Assembly: GCA_052386455.1 (NCBI GenBank)
Contig: JBQTKD010000082.1
Location: forward strand, 62,001-126,000
Source: JBQTKD01 sp052386455
GTDB taxonomy: Bacteria > Actinomycetota > Actinomycetes > Sporichthyales > Sporichthyaceae
Reading direction: 5' to 3'
Length of the DNA stretch: 64,000 nt
Shown here: piece after piece, positions 44,337 through 51,364 of the stretch
How positions within the stretch are numbered: the stretch's first letter is position 1
Layout: each line of letters begins with the position of its first letter
Made by a program: the position numbers and the translations under genes
Notes under the pieces: generated by a model
Told to the model about the DNA's origin: nothing
Database searches by the model: none
What the model saw: only the letters and a program-made list of their open reading frames with translations

Positions 44337-45137
44337 GTGTCGACAGCACTCGGCCGGCGCCGGAGCCCCGGCCCGGCCTTCGTGGCCGGGGCGTCGGTCG
44401 GCGTGCTCGGCGGCATGATCGGGCTGGGCGGCGCGGAGTTCCGGCTCCCCATTCTGTTGCTGGTGTTCGGCTTCGTGGCGTTGCACGCAGTCGTCCTCAA
44501 CAAGGCGATGAGCCTGGTCGTCGTGGCAGCCGCGATCCCCGCTCGGCTCGCGGCCGTTCCGCCGGGATCCGTCGCAGCCCAGTGGGACGTGGCCCTGAAC
44601 CTGCTGGCGGGAAGCCTGGTCGGCGCCTGGGTCGGTGCAACCTGGGCGGTCCGGATGCGGACCGCCGCGCTGTATCGACTCATCGCGGTACTGCTCGTCG
44701 CCATCGCGATCGTCCTGGCGGCCGAGCACACGGGCTCGGTGAGCCACCTCGCCTTGGACCCCGTTCCACGCGCGGTCGCAGGAGTGGTCTTCGGCACGGC
44801 CATCGGGATCGTGGCCGCCGTCATGGGCGTGGCCGGCGGGGAACTACTGATCCCGACGCTGGTGCTGCTCTACGGACTCGAGGTGAAGCTGGCGGGCAGC
44901 GTCTCGCTCGCCGTCTCGCTGCCGACGATGCTCGTCGCCGTCGCTCGCTACAGCCGAGACCAGAGCTTCGGGGTCCTGAAGGCGAACCGACACTTCGTGC
45001 TGATCATGGCGCTCGGCTCGGTCGCGGGCGCGATGCTCGGCGGCCTGCTCCTCGGCGTCGTTCCCGAGACGGTTCTCATTCCGCTGCTGTGCGGCCTGCT
45101 GATCGCCTCGTCGTGCAAGGTCTGGCGGCACACCTAG
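44337..45137 (+). CDS. TauE/SafE-family membrane transporter
   Basis: About 266 residues, with seven to eight hydrophobic segments. The family repeat appears twice: FVAGASVGVLGGMIGLGGAEFRLPILLLVFGF near the start and GIVAAVMGVAGGELLIPTLVLLYGLEVKLAGSVSLAVSLPTML in the second half. TauE/SafE proteins move sulfonates, sulfite or other organic anions, but the substrate here is unknown. The GTG at 44337 is preferred; the frame is open to an ATG at 44289, which would overlap the pyr leader region. It is divergent from pyrR, with under 100 bases between. Confidence 0.85.
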   Translation: MSTALGRRRSPGPAFVAGASVGVLGGMIGLGGAEFRLPILLLVFGFVALHAVVLNKAMSLVVVAAAIPARLAAVPPGSVAAQWDVALNLLAGSLVGAWVGATWAVRMRTAALYRLIAVLLVAIAIVLAAEHTGSVSHLALDPVPRAVAGVVFGTAIGIVAAVMGVAGGELLIPTLVLLYGLEVKLAGSVSLAVSLPTMLVAVARYSRDQSFGVLKANRHFVLIMALGSVAGAMLGGLLLGVVPETVLIPLLCGLLIASSCKVWRHT

Positions 45138-45146
45138 CGCGGTACA

Positions 45147-45182
45147 GAATGTAAAGACATTCGTAGAGCCGGTGCCTACACT
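45147..45182 (+). promoter_or_regulatory. Operator palindrome and leaderless promoter of the MazEF-type pair
   Basis: A perfect inverted repeat GAATGT-AAAG-ACATTC (45147-45162) is followed by TACACT (45177-45182), which lies six bases before the ATG at 45189. The spacing indicates a leaderless transcript, and the palindrome is the likely site for the ribbon-helix-helix antitoxin. Confidence 0.55.
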
Positions 45183-45188
45183 GCCTGC

Positions 45189-45431
45189 ATGCCCTCTCGT
45201 TCCCTCAACATCCGCATCGACGACGAAGTCGACGCCGCCATCGCTCGCCTCCGGCAAAGCGCAGGCGCGGTGTCCGCGTCCGAAGTCGTTCGTCGGGCGA
45301 TCCTCGACGCCGACCGAGCCCGCCTCCGCGAACAGATGCGTGCCGACGCCGCAGCCCTCATGGCCGACCCGGACGAGGTCGCCGAGACCATGCGCGTGAA
45401 CGCCGAGATGGACGAGCATCGTGCGTGGTGA
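45189..45431 (+). CDS. Ribbon-helix-helix antitoxin
   Basis: 80 residues. SRSLNIRIDDEVDAAIARLRQSAGAVSASEVVRRAILDADRARL (about 3-46) is a MetJ/Arc-type ribbon-helix-helix: one beta strand with alternating residues, then two helices joined by the S-A-S-E turn. The acidic, flexible C-terminal half (MADPDEVAETMRVNAEMDEH) should bind the toxin. It overlaps the toxin gene by 11 bases. ATG start, with a TANNNT box six bases upstream. It would neutralise the toxin and repress the operon at the palindrome upstream. Confidence 0.82.
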   Translation: MPSRSLNIRIDDEVDAAIARLRQSAGAVSASEVVRRAILDADRARLREQMRADAAALMADPDEVAETMRVNAEMDEHRAW

Positions 45432-45732
45432 CGTCTACGAGCTGAAGTCGATCAAGGGCGCCAAAGGCCACGAGCAGCAGGGGCGGCGCTACTGCGTGAT
45501 CGTCCAAGCGAGCGATCTGCCCCTGTCGACGGTGCTGGTGGTGCCGACGTCGCAGAGCGCCAAGCCCAACCAGACCTTCCGTCCCGGCCTGCAGTTCGGC
45601 TCCACGACCGCGCTGGTAGACCAACTCACCGCCGTGGACGTCGAACGATCGCTGGGACGCATGGTGGGCCGCATCCCGCTCGCCGACCTGCAGTCCATCG
45701 AGGTCGCGATGAAGCTGGTGTTGGAGTTGTGA
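45421..45732 (+). CDS. MazF/PemK-type endoribonuclease toxin
   Basis: 103 residues, GTG start within the antitoxin's end. MRGDVYELKSIKGAKGHEQQGRRYCVIVQASDLPLSTVLVVPTS is the PemK/MazF barrel with the conserved R-G-D-V-Y start and G-x-E-x-x-G-x-R-x-x-V-I/V core. STTALVDQLTAVDVERSLGRMVGRIPLADLQSIEVAMKLVLEL supplies the ending with the D-Q and L-G-R-x-x-G motifs. It would cleave mRNA at specific short sequences when free of the antitoxin. The pair looks intact, in contrast to the frameshifted VapC pair at the window start. Confidence 0.87.
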   Translation: MRGDVYELKSIKGAKGHEQQGRRYCVIVQASDLPLSTVLVVPTSQSAKPNQTFRPGLQFGSTTALVDQLTAVDVERSLGRMVGRIPLADLQSIEVAMKLVLEL

Positions 45733-45741
45733 CCCGTCGCG

Positions 45742-46080
45742 CTACACGGCAGGGCGCGGCGCGTACATGATCACCGCAACCCCGGCCAGGCAGATCGTCG
45801 CGCCGACGACGTCCCAGCGGTCCGGCCTGTAGCCGTCCAGCGCCATGCCCCACAGCAGCGAGCCCGCGACGAACACTCCGCCGTAGGCCGCGAGGATGCG
45901 CCCGAACTGGGCGTCGGGCTGCAGGGTGGCGACGAAGCCGTAGATCCCGAGGGCGATCACGCCGAGACCCATCCACACCCAGCCCTTGTGCTCGCGCACG
46001 CCCTGCCACACCAGCCACGCGCCGCCGATCTCGGCGAGCGCGGCGGCGACGAACAGGGCGATGGAGCGCGCGGTGGTCAT
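45742..46080 (-). CDS. YnfA/UPF0060-family small membrane protein
   Basis: 112 residues with four membrane helices: SIALFVAAALAEIGGAWLVWQ, WVWMGLGVIALGIYGFVATLQ, GRILAAYGGVFVAGSLLWGMALDG and VVGATICLAGVAVIMYAP. The DAQFGRILAAYGGVF loop and YRPDRWDVVGA are conserved in UPF0060. The family resembles small multidrug-resistance transporters in topology, and its function is unproved. It follows arsC by 12 bases on the same strand, so it may be the last gene of the arsenic cluster. Confidence 0.85.
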   Translation of the reverse strand: MTTARSIALFVAAALAEIGGAWLVWQGVREHKGWVWMGLGVIALGIYGFVATLQPDAQFGRILAAYGGVFVAGSLLWGMALDGYRPDRWDVVGATICLAGVAVIMYAPRPAV

Positions 46081-46092
46081 GCGCTCAGTCTT

Positions 46093-46494
46093 TCAAGCCA
46101 GCAGATCCTTCAGGAGCGCCTCGATGCGGGCGCGGATCTGATCCCGGATCACTCGCACGGGTTCGATGCCCTGGCCGGCCGGGTCCTCGAGGGCCCAGTC
46201 CTCGTACCGCTTGCCGGGGAAGATCGGGCAGGCGTCCCCGCAGCCCATGGTGACGACGACGTCGGAGGCCGCCACCGCCTCGGCGGTCAGGATCTTCGGA
46301 GTGGCCGCCGTGATGTCGATACCGACCTCGCGCATCGCCTCGACGGCGACGGGATTGACCTCGTCCTTCGGCGCCGAGCCGGCGGAGCGGACCTCGACCC
46401 GCTCGCCGGCGAGGTGGGTCAACCAGCCGGCCGCCATCTGGGACCGGCCGGCGTTGTGCACGCACACGAACAGGACACTGGGCCTATCGGACAC
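46093..46494 (-). CDS. arsC: Arsenate reductase of the low-molecular-weight phosphatase type
   Basis: 133 residues from the GTG at 46494, with GAGGA eight bases upstream. The P-loop C-x5-R is FVCVHNAGRSQ with Cys11 and Arg17. Cys85 and Cys89 in VTMGCGDACPIFPGKRYEDWALEDPAG match the two extra cysteines that relay the disulphide in thioredoxin-linked ArsC enzymes. It reduces arsenate to arsenite, which the adjacent aquaporin-type channel may release. Its first bases overlap the channel gene's end. An ordinary tyrosine phosphatase is unlikely given the CGDAC motif and arsR/arsI context. Confidence 0.93.
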   Translation of the reverse strand: MSDRPSVLFVCVHNAGRSQMAAGWLTHLAGERVEVRSAGSAPKDEVNPVAVEAMREVGIDITAATPKILTAEAVAASDVVVTMGCGDACPIFPGKRYEDWALEDPAGQGIEPVRVIRDQIRARIEALLKDLLA

Positions 46495-47209
46495 TGGGTT
46501 CCTCTCGGGGATCGAGCGATGGAACGACGACGTCCTCGGCGCCGCGAGCGGGATCGGGGTACAGCACGACGAGCAGGGCGAGGCCGAGCGCGCCGCCGAG
46601 GATCTGCGCGACCACGAAACCCGGGACCGACGCCGGCTCGATCCCGGCGAAGGTGTCGGTGAACGCACGCCCCACCGTCACCGCGGGGTTGGCGAACGAG
46701 GTCGAGGAGGTGAACCAGTAGGCCGCGCCGATGTACGCGCCCACCGCGGCCGGGGCAATCGCCGCGCGCCCCGAGCGAACCAGGGAGAAGATCAGGAAGA
46801 CCAGGCCGCCGGTGGCGACCACTTCGCCCAGCAGCAGATTGGCGTCGGAGCGGTCCTTGCCGGAGAAGTTGACCAGGTCCACGTCGAACATCGCGTCGGC
46901 CAGGATCGCGCCGGCGATGGCGCCGGCCGTCTGCGCGAGCGCGTAGACCGGGACGTCGCGACCGGGGCGGCCCTTGAGCAGCCAGTCCGCAACCGTCACG
47001 ACCGGGTTGAAGTGCGCGCCGGAGACCGGACCGAAGGCCAGGATCAGCGCCCCCAGGCCGAGCGCGGTGACGAGGGAGTTCTCCAGCAGTTGCAGGCCGA
47101 CGTCGTTGGGCGAGAGCTGCGTGGCCATGATGCCCGAGCCGACGACGACCGCGACCAGCATTGCCGTGCCGACGAACTCGGCGAGAGCGCGTCGCGGAAG
47201 GCTCAGCAT
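46484..47209 (-). CDS. Aquaporin/glycerol-facilitator-type channel of the arsenic cluster
   Basis: 241 residues, six hydrophobic helices. The two half-helix motifs are GAHFNPVVTVADWL (NPV) and TSFANPAVTVGRAF (NPA), with the usual AEFVGTAMLVAVVVGSGIM start. It lies between arsR and arsC and overlaps both (ATGCTGA with arsR, 11 bases with arsC). That arrangement is known for AqpS-type channels that let arsenite leave the cell down its gradient. No ArsB or Acr3 pump is in the cluster, so this channel with ArsC may be the sole arsenite exit here. Water or glycerol transport remains possible. Confidence 0.87.
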   Translation of the reverse strand: MLSLPRRALAEFVGTAMLVAVVVGSGIMATQLSPNDVGLQLLENSLVTALGLGALILAFGPVSGAHFNPVVTVADWLLKGRPGRDVPVYALAQTAGAIAGAILADAMFDVDLVNFSGKDRSDANLLLGEVVATGGLVFLIFSLVRSGRAAIAPAAVGAYIGAAYWFTSSTSFANPAVTVGRAFTDTFAGIEPASVPGFVVAQILGGALGLALLVVLYPDPARGAEDVVVPSLDPREEPSVR

Positions 47210-47556
47210 CGTCCGCTCCGAACGTCGGGGGCCGCGGCAAGCAGGGTGCACAGCGCGGCCAGCGCGTCTGGTACGACCCGGTAGTAGACCCAGCTCGCAC
47301 GGCGCTCGGAGACGAGCAGGCCCGCGTCGCGCAGCACCTTGAGGTGGTGGGAGATCGTGGGCTGCGAGACGTCGAACTCCCCCGTCAGATCGCAGACGCA
47401 CGCCTCGCCGTCGCCGTGCGAGGCGATGAGCGAGAACAGCCGCAGCCGCACCGGGTCGCCGAGCGCCTTGAAGGTCGCGGCCAGGTCGACCGCCTGTCCC
47501 TCGTCGAGCGGCGCTCGCGTCATGGGCGTGCAGCACTGCGCGTTGAGAAACTCCAC
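47203..47556 (-). CDS. arsR: ArsR/SmtB-family metalloregulator
   Basis: 117 residues from the GTG at 47556, with GGAGG four bases upstream; an ATG at 47574 is an alternative without a ribosome site. AATFKALGDPVRLRLFSLIASHGDGEACVCDLTGEFDVSQPTISHHLKVLRDAGLLVSERRASWVYYRV is the winged helix. The C-V-C pair in EACVCDL is the classic arsenite sensor position. Further cysteines, NAQCC at the N-terminus and a terminal C, may also bind. It should repress from the palindrome upstream and release DNA on arsenite binding, controlling both the aquaporin-arsC side and arsI. Confidence 0.93.
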   Translation of the reverse strand: MEFLNAQCCTPMTRAPLDEGQAVDLAATFKALGDPVRLRLFSLIASHGDGEACVCDLTGEFDVSQPTISHHLKVLRDAGLLVSERRASWVYYRVVPDALAALCTLLAAAPDVRSGRC

Positions 47557-47590
47557 CGAGCCTCCATCGACCATCGTCGAATTCGTTCGC

Positions 47591-47614
47591 CATCGATATT
47601 GACATCTATCGATG
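47591..47614. promoter_or_regulatory. ArsR-type operator between arsR and arsI
   Basis: CATCGATA (47591-47598) and TATCGATG (47607-47614) form a perfect 8-bp inverted repeat with an 8-base spacer, matching the ATCGAT-centred operators of actinobacterial ArsR proteins. TTGACA (47599-47604) sits in the spacer on the plus strand as a possible -35 for arsI. A single operator can therefore shut both directions. Confidence 0.65.
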
Positions 47615-47664
47615 TAGGTTGCAACCTCGGTCCAGGTGAACGTCCGGCTACAACGGGAGCGAGC

Positions 47665-48123
47665 ATGTCCAGAGTTCAGTTGGCACTTCGAGTCTCCGAC
47701 CTCGAGGCCTCGATCGCCTTCTACAGCAAGCTCTTCGGCGCCGAGCCGGCCAAGCGCCGCCCCGGCTACGCGAACTTCGCCATCGCCGAACCCCCGCTCA
47801 AGCTCGTCCTGCTCGAGGGCGAGCCCGGCCGGGAGACCGTGCTGGACCACCTCGGGGTCGAGGTCGAGACCAGCGACGCGGTCGCGGCGGCGAGCACCCG
47901 CCTGAGCGAGTCCGGCCTGGTCACCCTCGAGGAGAACGACACCGCCTGCTGCTACGCGCTGCAGGACAAGGTGTGGGTGCACGGCCCGGGCAGCGAACCG
48001 TGGGAGGTCTATTCGGTGAAGGCCGACGCCGACACCCTGGCGAAGTCCGACGAGAGCGGCTGCTGCCTGCCCTCGCCCGAGCACGGCGTTCCGGCGGCGC
48101 CGGCACAGTCGGTCTGCTGCTGA
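47665..48123 (+). CDS. arsI: ArsI/CadI-family C-As lyase-like dioxygenase
   Basis: 152 residues of the vicinal-oxygen-chelate fold. MSRVQLALRVSDLEASIAFYSKLFGAEPAKRRPGYANFAI is the family start. Metal ligands at the expected places are Gln5, His62 (DHLGVEV) and Glu114 (EPWEVYSVKAD). The cysteine pair Cys95-Cys96 in NDTACCYALQDKVWVHGPG is the organoarsenical-binding site of ArsI. A Cys-rich tail (ESGCCLPSPEH...SVCC) may bind metal too. ArsI cleaves the C-As bond of trivalent methyl or aromatic arsenicals; CadI homologues are cadmium-induced. The divergent arsR and shared operator support the arsenic role. Confidence 0.87.
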   Translation: MSRVQLALRVSDLEASIAFYSKLFGAEPAKRRPGYANFAIAEPPLKLVLLEGEPGRETVLDHLGVEVETSDAVAAASTRLSESGLVTLEENDTACCYALQDKVWVHGPGSEPWEVYSVKADADTLAKSDESGCCLPSPEHGVPAAPAQSVCC

Positions 48124-48145
48124 ACTTCGAGAAGGCGGGTTGGCG

Positions 48146-48403
48146 ATGGACCAGGCGATTCAGATGGTCGGGGCGATGATCGTGCTGTCCGGGTTCATCG
48201 CCAACCAGCGGTTCGGGCTCTCCAGCGACAGCGTGTGGTTCCTGCTGGCCAACTTCGTCGGCACGTCGATCCTGGCCGTCTGCGCCGCCGTGAACCGGGA
48301 CGCGGGCTTCACCCTGGTCGAGGGCGTCTGGGCGATCGTGTCGCTCCTCGGCCTCGTGCGCGCGCTGCGCAGGGGAACGCCGGCGCGTCCGGCGCCCGCC
48401 TGA
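48146..48403 (+). CDS. Small membrane protein (CBU_0592-like), 85 aa
   Basis: MDQAIQMVGAMIVLSGFIANQRFGLSSDSVWFLLANFVGTSILAVCAAVNRDAGFTLVEGVWAIVSLLGLVRAL shows three hydrophobic stretches separated by short polar turns. The A-N-F-x-G and L-V-E-G-V-W motifs are typical of the small CBU_0592 family, whose function is unknown. The ATG at 48146 is preferred over a TTG six bases earlier. It follows arsI by 22 bases and could share its transcript, or simply precede the bldD promoter. Confidence 0.75.
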   Translation: MDQAIQMVGAMIVLSGFIANQRFGLSSDSVWFLLANFVGTSILAVCAAVNRDAGFTLVEGVWAIVSLLGLVRALRRGTPARPAPA

Positions 48404-48428
48404 GGGTGATCCAATCGGTGCGTTTCGG

Positions 48429-48469
48429 TTGACGGCGGTGCTTACTCTGCGTAGCGTTACCCTGCGTAG
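48429..48469 (+). promoter_or_regulatory. bldD promoter with two tandem BldD boxes
   Basis: TTGACG (48429-48434) and TAGCGT (48452-48457) are spaced by 17 bases. Two copies of the BldD target pattern TNACNCWGNGTNA overlap the -10 and start region: TTACTCTGCGTAG (48442-48454) and TTACCCTGCGTAG (48457-48469). They are exactly 15 bases apart and each matches 12 of 13 positions. This fits tight BldD autorepression. Confidence 0.75.
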
Positions 48470-48493
48470 CCGATCAGTAGCCAGGAGCGCATC

Positions 48494-48985
48494 GTGCCGT
48501 CCGAGTACGCCAAGTCGCTGGGCGCCCGCCTGCGTGCCATCCGCACCCAGCAGGGCCTGTCCCTGCACGGGGTCGAGGAGAAGTCCCGCGGCCGCTGGAA
48601 GGCCGTCGTCGTCGGCTCCTACGAGCGCGGCGACCGGGCCGTGACCGTCCAGAAGCTCGCCGAGCTCGCCGCGTTCTACGGCGTCCCGGTGGGCGAACTG
48701 CTCCCGGGCGGGTCGCCGACGGCCGCGGCCGAACAGCCCCCGCGCCTGGTGCTCGACCTCGAGAAGCTCGCCGACGCGCCCGCGGCCGAGGCCGGCCCGC
48801 TGCTGCGCTACGCCGCGACCATCCAGTCCCAGCGCGGCGACTACAACGGCAAGGTCCTGACGATCCGTCAGGAGGACCTGCGCGCGCTCGCCGTCATCTA
48901 CGACAAGCCGCCGAGCATCCTCACCGAGGACCTCTCCGCGTGGGGCGTCCTGCGCACCGCCACCCCCCGCGACGAGGCGTACTAG
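48494..48985 (+). CDS. bldD: BldD, cyclic-di-GMP-responsive developmental master regulator
   Basis: 163 residues, GTG start with AGGAG six bases upstream. The N-terminal XRE-type helix-turn-helix (YAKSLGARLRAIRTQQGLSLHGVEEKSRGRWKAVVVGSYERGDRAVTVQKLAELAAFYGVPVGELL) is nearly the textbook BldD sequence. The C-terminal domain carries R114-G-D116, eight residues, then R125-Q-E-D128. This is the RXD-X8-RXXD signature, with numbering identical to Streptomyces BldD, that binds a cyclic-di-GMP tetramer and lets BldD dimerise on DNA. It represses sporulation genes during vegetative growth. Its stop shares the bases CTAG with the convergent nusB stop. Confidence 0.95.
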   Translation: MPSEYAKSLGARLRAIRTQQGLSLHGVEEKSRGRWKAVVVGSYERGDRAVTVQKLAELAAFYGVPVGELLPGGSPTAAAEQPPRLVLDLEKLADAPAAEAGPLLRYAATIQSQRGDYNGKVLTIRQEDLRALAVIYDKPPSILTEDLSAWGVLRTATPRDEAY

Positions 48986-49395
48986 GACAGCGTCAGAATC
49001 GGCTTCAGGTCCTCGATGCGGCCGAGCAGGCCGTTGACGAAGCCGGGCGACTGATCCGTCGACAGTTCGGTGACGAGCTCGACCGCCTCGCTGATCGCGA
49101 CGGCGTCCGGCACGTCCTCGCACCACAGCAGCTCGAACATCGCGACGCGCAGCACCGCGCGGTCCACGGCGGGCATGCGGTCCAGCGGCCAGTCCACGGA
49201 GTACGTGGACAGGACGTCGTCGATGCGTGCGACGTGGGCGTAGACGCCGCGAACCAGCGTCTCGGTCCACTCGCGAACCGGCGGGTCCGCGGAGTCCAGG
49301 CGCTGGGCGAGGATCTCGAGGGCGGGGAGTCTGCGCTGGTCGGCCTCGAAGACGATGTCGACCGCGCGGCGGCGGGCCTTGCTGCGGGCAGACAA
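48982..49395 (-). CDS. nusB: NusB transcription antitermination factor
   Basis: 137 residues, all helical. SKARRRAVDIVFEADQRR is the arginine-rich N-terminus that contacts boxA RNA. WTETLVRGVYAHVARIDDVL, VDRAVLRVAMFELLWCEDVPDAVAISEAVELVTELSTDQSPGFVNGLLGRI is the conserved NusB core. With NusE (ribosomal protein S10) it loads onto boxA of rRNA leaders and keeps RNA polymerase processive. It is the last gene of a pepQ-efp-nusB group, two bases after efp. Confidence 0.95.
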   Translation of the reverse strand: MSARSKARRRAVDIVFEADQRRLPALEILAQRLDSADPPVREWTETLVRGVYAHVARIDDVLSTYSVDWPLDRMPAVDRAVLRVAMFELLWCEDVPDAVAISEAVELVTELSTDQSPGFVNGLLGRIEDLKPILTLS

Positions 49396-49396
49396 G

Positions 49397-49960
49397 TTAG
49401 TTGTTGATCCGGCCGGTGTAGGCGCCGGTACGGGTGTCGACCTTCACCTTTTCGCCGGTGGTGATGAACAGCGGCACCTGGATCGAGGCGCCGGTCTCCA
49501 GCGTCGCGGGCTTGGTGCCCGAGGTGGAACGGTCCCCCACCAGCCCCGGCTCGGTGTAGCTGATGAGCAGCTCGACCGAGGGCGGAAGCTCGACGTACAG
49601 CGCTGCGCCCTCGTGGATCGCGACAGTCGCCATCTGGTTCTCGAGCATGTAGTTCGCCGAGTCGCCGACGGTGGCCGAGGGGATGTGCAGCTGCTCGTAG
49701 GTGTCGGAGTCCATGAAGACGAAGTCTTCGCCGTCCTTGTAGAGGTACTGCATGTCGCGGCGGTCCACGCTGGCGGTCTCGACCTTGATGCCGGCGTTGA
49801 AGGTCTTGTCGACGACCTTGCCCGACAGCACGTTCTTCAGCTTGGTCCGCACGAAGGCGGGGCCCTTGCCGGGCTTGACGTGCTGGAACTCCACGACGGA
49901 CCACAGCTGGCCCTCGATGTTGAGCACGAGGCCGTTCTTCAAATCGTTGGTCGTCGCCAC
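49397..49960 (-). CDS. efp: Translation elongation factor P
   Basis: 187 residues with three beta-barrel domains. VVEFQHVKPGKGPAFVRTKLKNVLSGKVVDKTF places Lys32 at the tip of the PGKGP loop. This rigid loop variant is known from Actinobacteria to work without the beta-lysylation or rhamnosylation seen elsewhere. QYLYKDGEDFVFMDSDTYEQ and the ending VPLFITTGEKVKVDTRTGAYTGRIN are typical. It relieves ribosome stalling at polyproline. No epmA or earP gene is nearby, in agreement with an unmodified lysine. Confidence 0.97.
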   Translation of the reverse strand: MATTNDLKNGLVLNIEGQLWSVVEFQHVKPGKGPAFVRTKLKNVLSGKVVDKTFNAGIKVETASVDRRDMQYLYKDGEDFVFMDSDTYEQLHIPSATVGDSANYMLENQMATVAIHEGAALYVELPPSVELLISYTEPGLVGDRSTSGTKPATLETGASIQVPLFITTGEKVKVDTRTGAYTGRINN

Positions 49961-50004
49961 GGGGGTGCATCTCCTGCGTCAGATATCAGCGTCGGCAGGC
50001 GACT

Positions 50005-51108
50005 CTAGTCGAGGACGAGCAGTTCCTTGGTGCTGACGGTCAGCAGTTCGGGGCCGTCGTGACCGACAACCAGGGTGTCCTCGATGCGAACCCCGCCCAG
50101 TCCGGGCAGGTAGACGCCCGGTTCGACGGTCACCGCGCCACGGTCGACCAAGCTGCCGGTGCCCGTCGGACCGAGCAGCGGAGCCTCGTGAATCCGCAGC
50201 CCGACGCCGTGCCCGAGGCCGTGGCCGAACTGGTCGCCGTACCCCGCGTCGGCAATCACGGTGCGCGCGGCCGCATCGACCTCGCGCACGTCGGCGCCCG
50301 GCCGCAGGGCCTCGCGCCCGGCCCGCTGCGCGGCGAAGACCAGGTCGTAGATCTCGAGCTGCCAGTCCTGCGGATTGGCGGCAACGACGAAGGTGCGAGT
50401 CATGTCCGAGTGGTAGCCGTCGACCCGGGCACCGAAGTCGATCTTGAGCAGGTCGCCCTGGGCGATCCGCCGGTCCGTGGGCCGGTGGTGCGGGACCGCG
50501 GAGTTGTCCCCGGTGGCGACGATCGTCTCGAAGGCGGCGGCCTCCGCGCCCTTGTCCAGCATGCGGCGCTCGAGCTCGCGGGCCACGTGGCGTTCGGTGC
50601 GGCCGAGCACCAGCCCCTCGAGCACCTCGCCGAGCGCCGCGTCCGCGATCTCCGCGGCCCGTCGCAGCGCGTCGATCTCCTCGGCGTCCTTGCTCATGCG
50701 CAGGCCCTCGACGACCCGGCGAACCGAGACCAGTTCGGCGCCCGGGCACTGCTCGGCCACAAGGTCGGACAGGTCCACGGTGACGTGGTGACTCTCGAAT
50801 CCGAATCGGCGGATGCCGTTCTTTTCGGCCTGCTCGGCCAGCGCGGCGGCGCAGGCGCGGTTGAGGAGCACTTCCACGTCCGAGCACTGCCTGCCGGCCT
50901 GGACCTCGTACCGCCCGTCGGTGGCGAGCACGCTGCGGCGGCCGGTCAGCAGCAGCGCCGCATTCGAACCGGTGAATCCGGTGAGGTAGCGGACGTTGAT
51001 CGGATCGGTGATCAGCACGGCTTCGAGGTCGGCCGACGCGCAGTACGCGCGGACCAGATCCCGTCGTGCGGCGTGAACGTCGGGCACCGCTTCAGGGTAC
51101 GTCCGCAC
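50005..51108 (-). CDS. pepQ: Xaa-Pro aminopeptidase/prolidase-type M24 peptidase
   Basis: 367 residues. The N-terminal creatinase-like domain (AYCASADLEAVLITDPINVRYLTGFTGSNAALLLTGRRSVLATDGRY) precedes a pita-bread catalytic domain. Its metal ligands are in LLKIDFGARVDGYHSDMTRTF (two Asp), FGHGLGHGVGLRIHEAP (His), and VEPGVYLPGLGGVRIEDTLVV (two Glu). It removes residues next to proline from peptides in the cytoplasm. It is placed beside efp in many Actinobacteria, linking proline peptide handling and polyproline translation. 44 bases separate it from efp. Confidence 0.9.
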   Translation of the reverse strand: MRTYPEAVPDVHAARRDLVRAYCASADLEAVLITDPINVRYLTGFTGSNAALLLTGRRSVLATDGRYEVQAGRQCSDVEVLLNRACAAALAEQAEKNGIRRFGFESHHVTVDLSDLVAEQCPGAELVSVRRVVEGLRMSKDAEEIDALRRAAEIADAALGEVLEGLVLGRTERHVARELERRMLDKGAEAAAFETIVATGDNSAVPHHRPTDRRIAQGDLLKIDFGARVDGYHSDMTRTFVVAANPQDWQLEIYDLVFAAQRAGREALRPGADVREVDAAARTVIADAGYGDQFGHGLGHGVGLRIHEAPLLGPTGTGSLVDRGAVTVEPGVYLPGLGGVRIEDTLVVGHDGPELLTVSTKELLVLD

Positions 51109-51157
51109 TCACGCGCGCCGGGCAAAACAGGGAGTGTCGCGGGGCACGACCACAGCA

Positions 51158-51193
51158 GAAGGCCCCGCCGTGTTCGGGTACGGCGGGGCCTTC
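51158..51193. terminator. Strong hairpin upstream of pepQ
   Basis: GAAGGCCCCGCCGT (51158-51171) pairs perfectly with ACGGCGGGGCCTTC (51180-51193) over an eight-base loop. On the minus strand it comes 24 bases after the small ORF at 51218-51289 and 50 bases before pepQ, so it can end a short minus-strand transcript. AT-rich sequence flanks it at 51194-51199. Confidence 0.7.
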
Positions 51194-51217
51194 ATAAAGC
51201 GTCTGTGTCGTCAGGTA

Positions 51218-51289
51218 TCACAGTCGCAGACGACTGCTGCCGGCAGCCGCTCTATTGCTTTGAACCATCTCCCACCACGGAGTCGTCAT
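51218..51289 (-). CDS. Candidate 23-residue small protein with a Trp-Trp motif
   Basis: ATG at 51289, TGA at 51220-51218. The peptide starts MTTPWWEMVQ and continues SNRAAAGSSRLRL, giving a hydrophobic Trp pair then a basic end. It sits in an unusually AT-rich stretch (about 51250-51340) that could hold a promoter, and a strong terminator follows 24 bases after its stop, so a discrete short transcript is plausible. The ribosome site is poor: AGGTG directly abuts the ATG. No family is recognised. It could be a leader peptide, a small regulatory protein or a chance ORF. The 300-plus bases around it hold no other gene. Confidence 0.35.
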   Translation of the reverse strand: MTTPWWEMVQSNRAAAGSSRLRL

Positions 51290-51364
51290 CACCTGGGTGA
51301 TCACTAACTAAAGGTAATCAGACAAGCGCAGATCGTGACAACCAAGGTGGGGCAAAACGCAGAA

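Noticed and set aside
51109..51360. A structured housekeeping RNA (tRNA, SRP RNA, 6S) between pepQ and the metallothionein
   Set aside because: No cloverleaf, T-loop motif or recognised conserved RNA core could be found on either strand.
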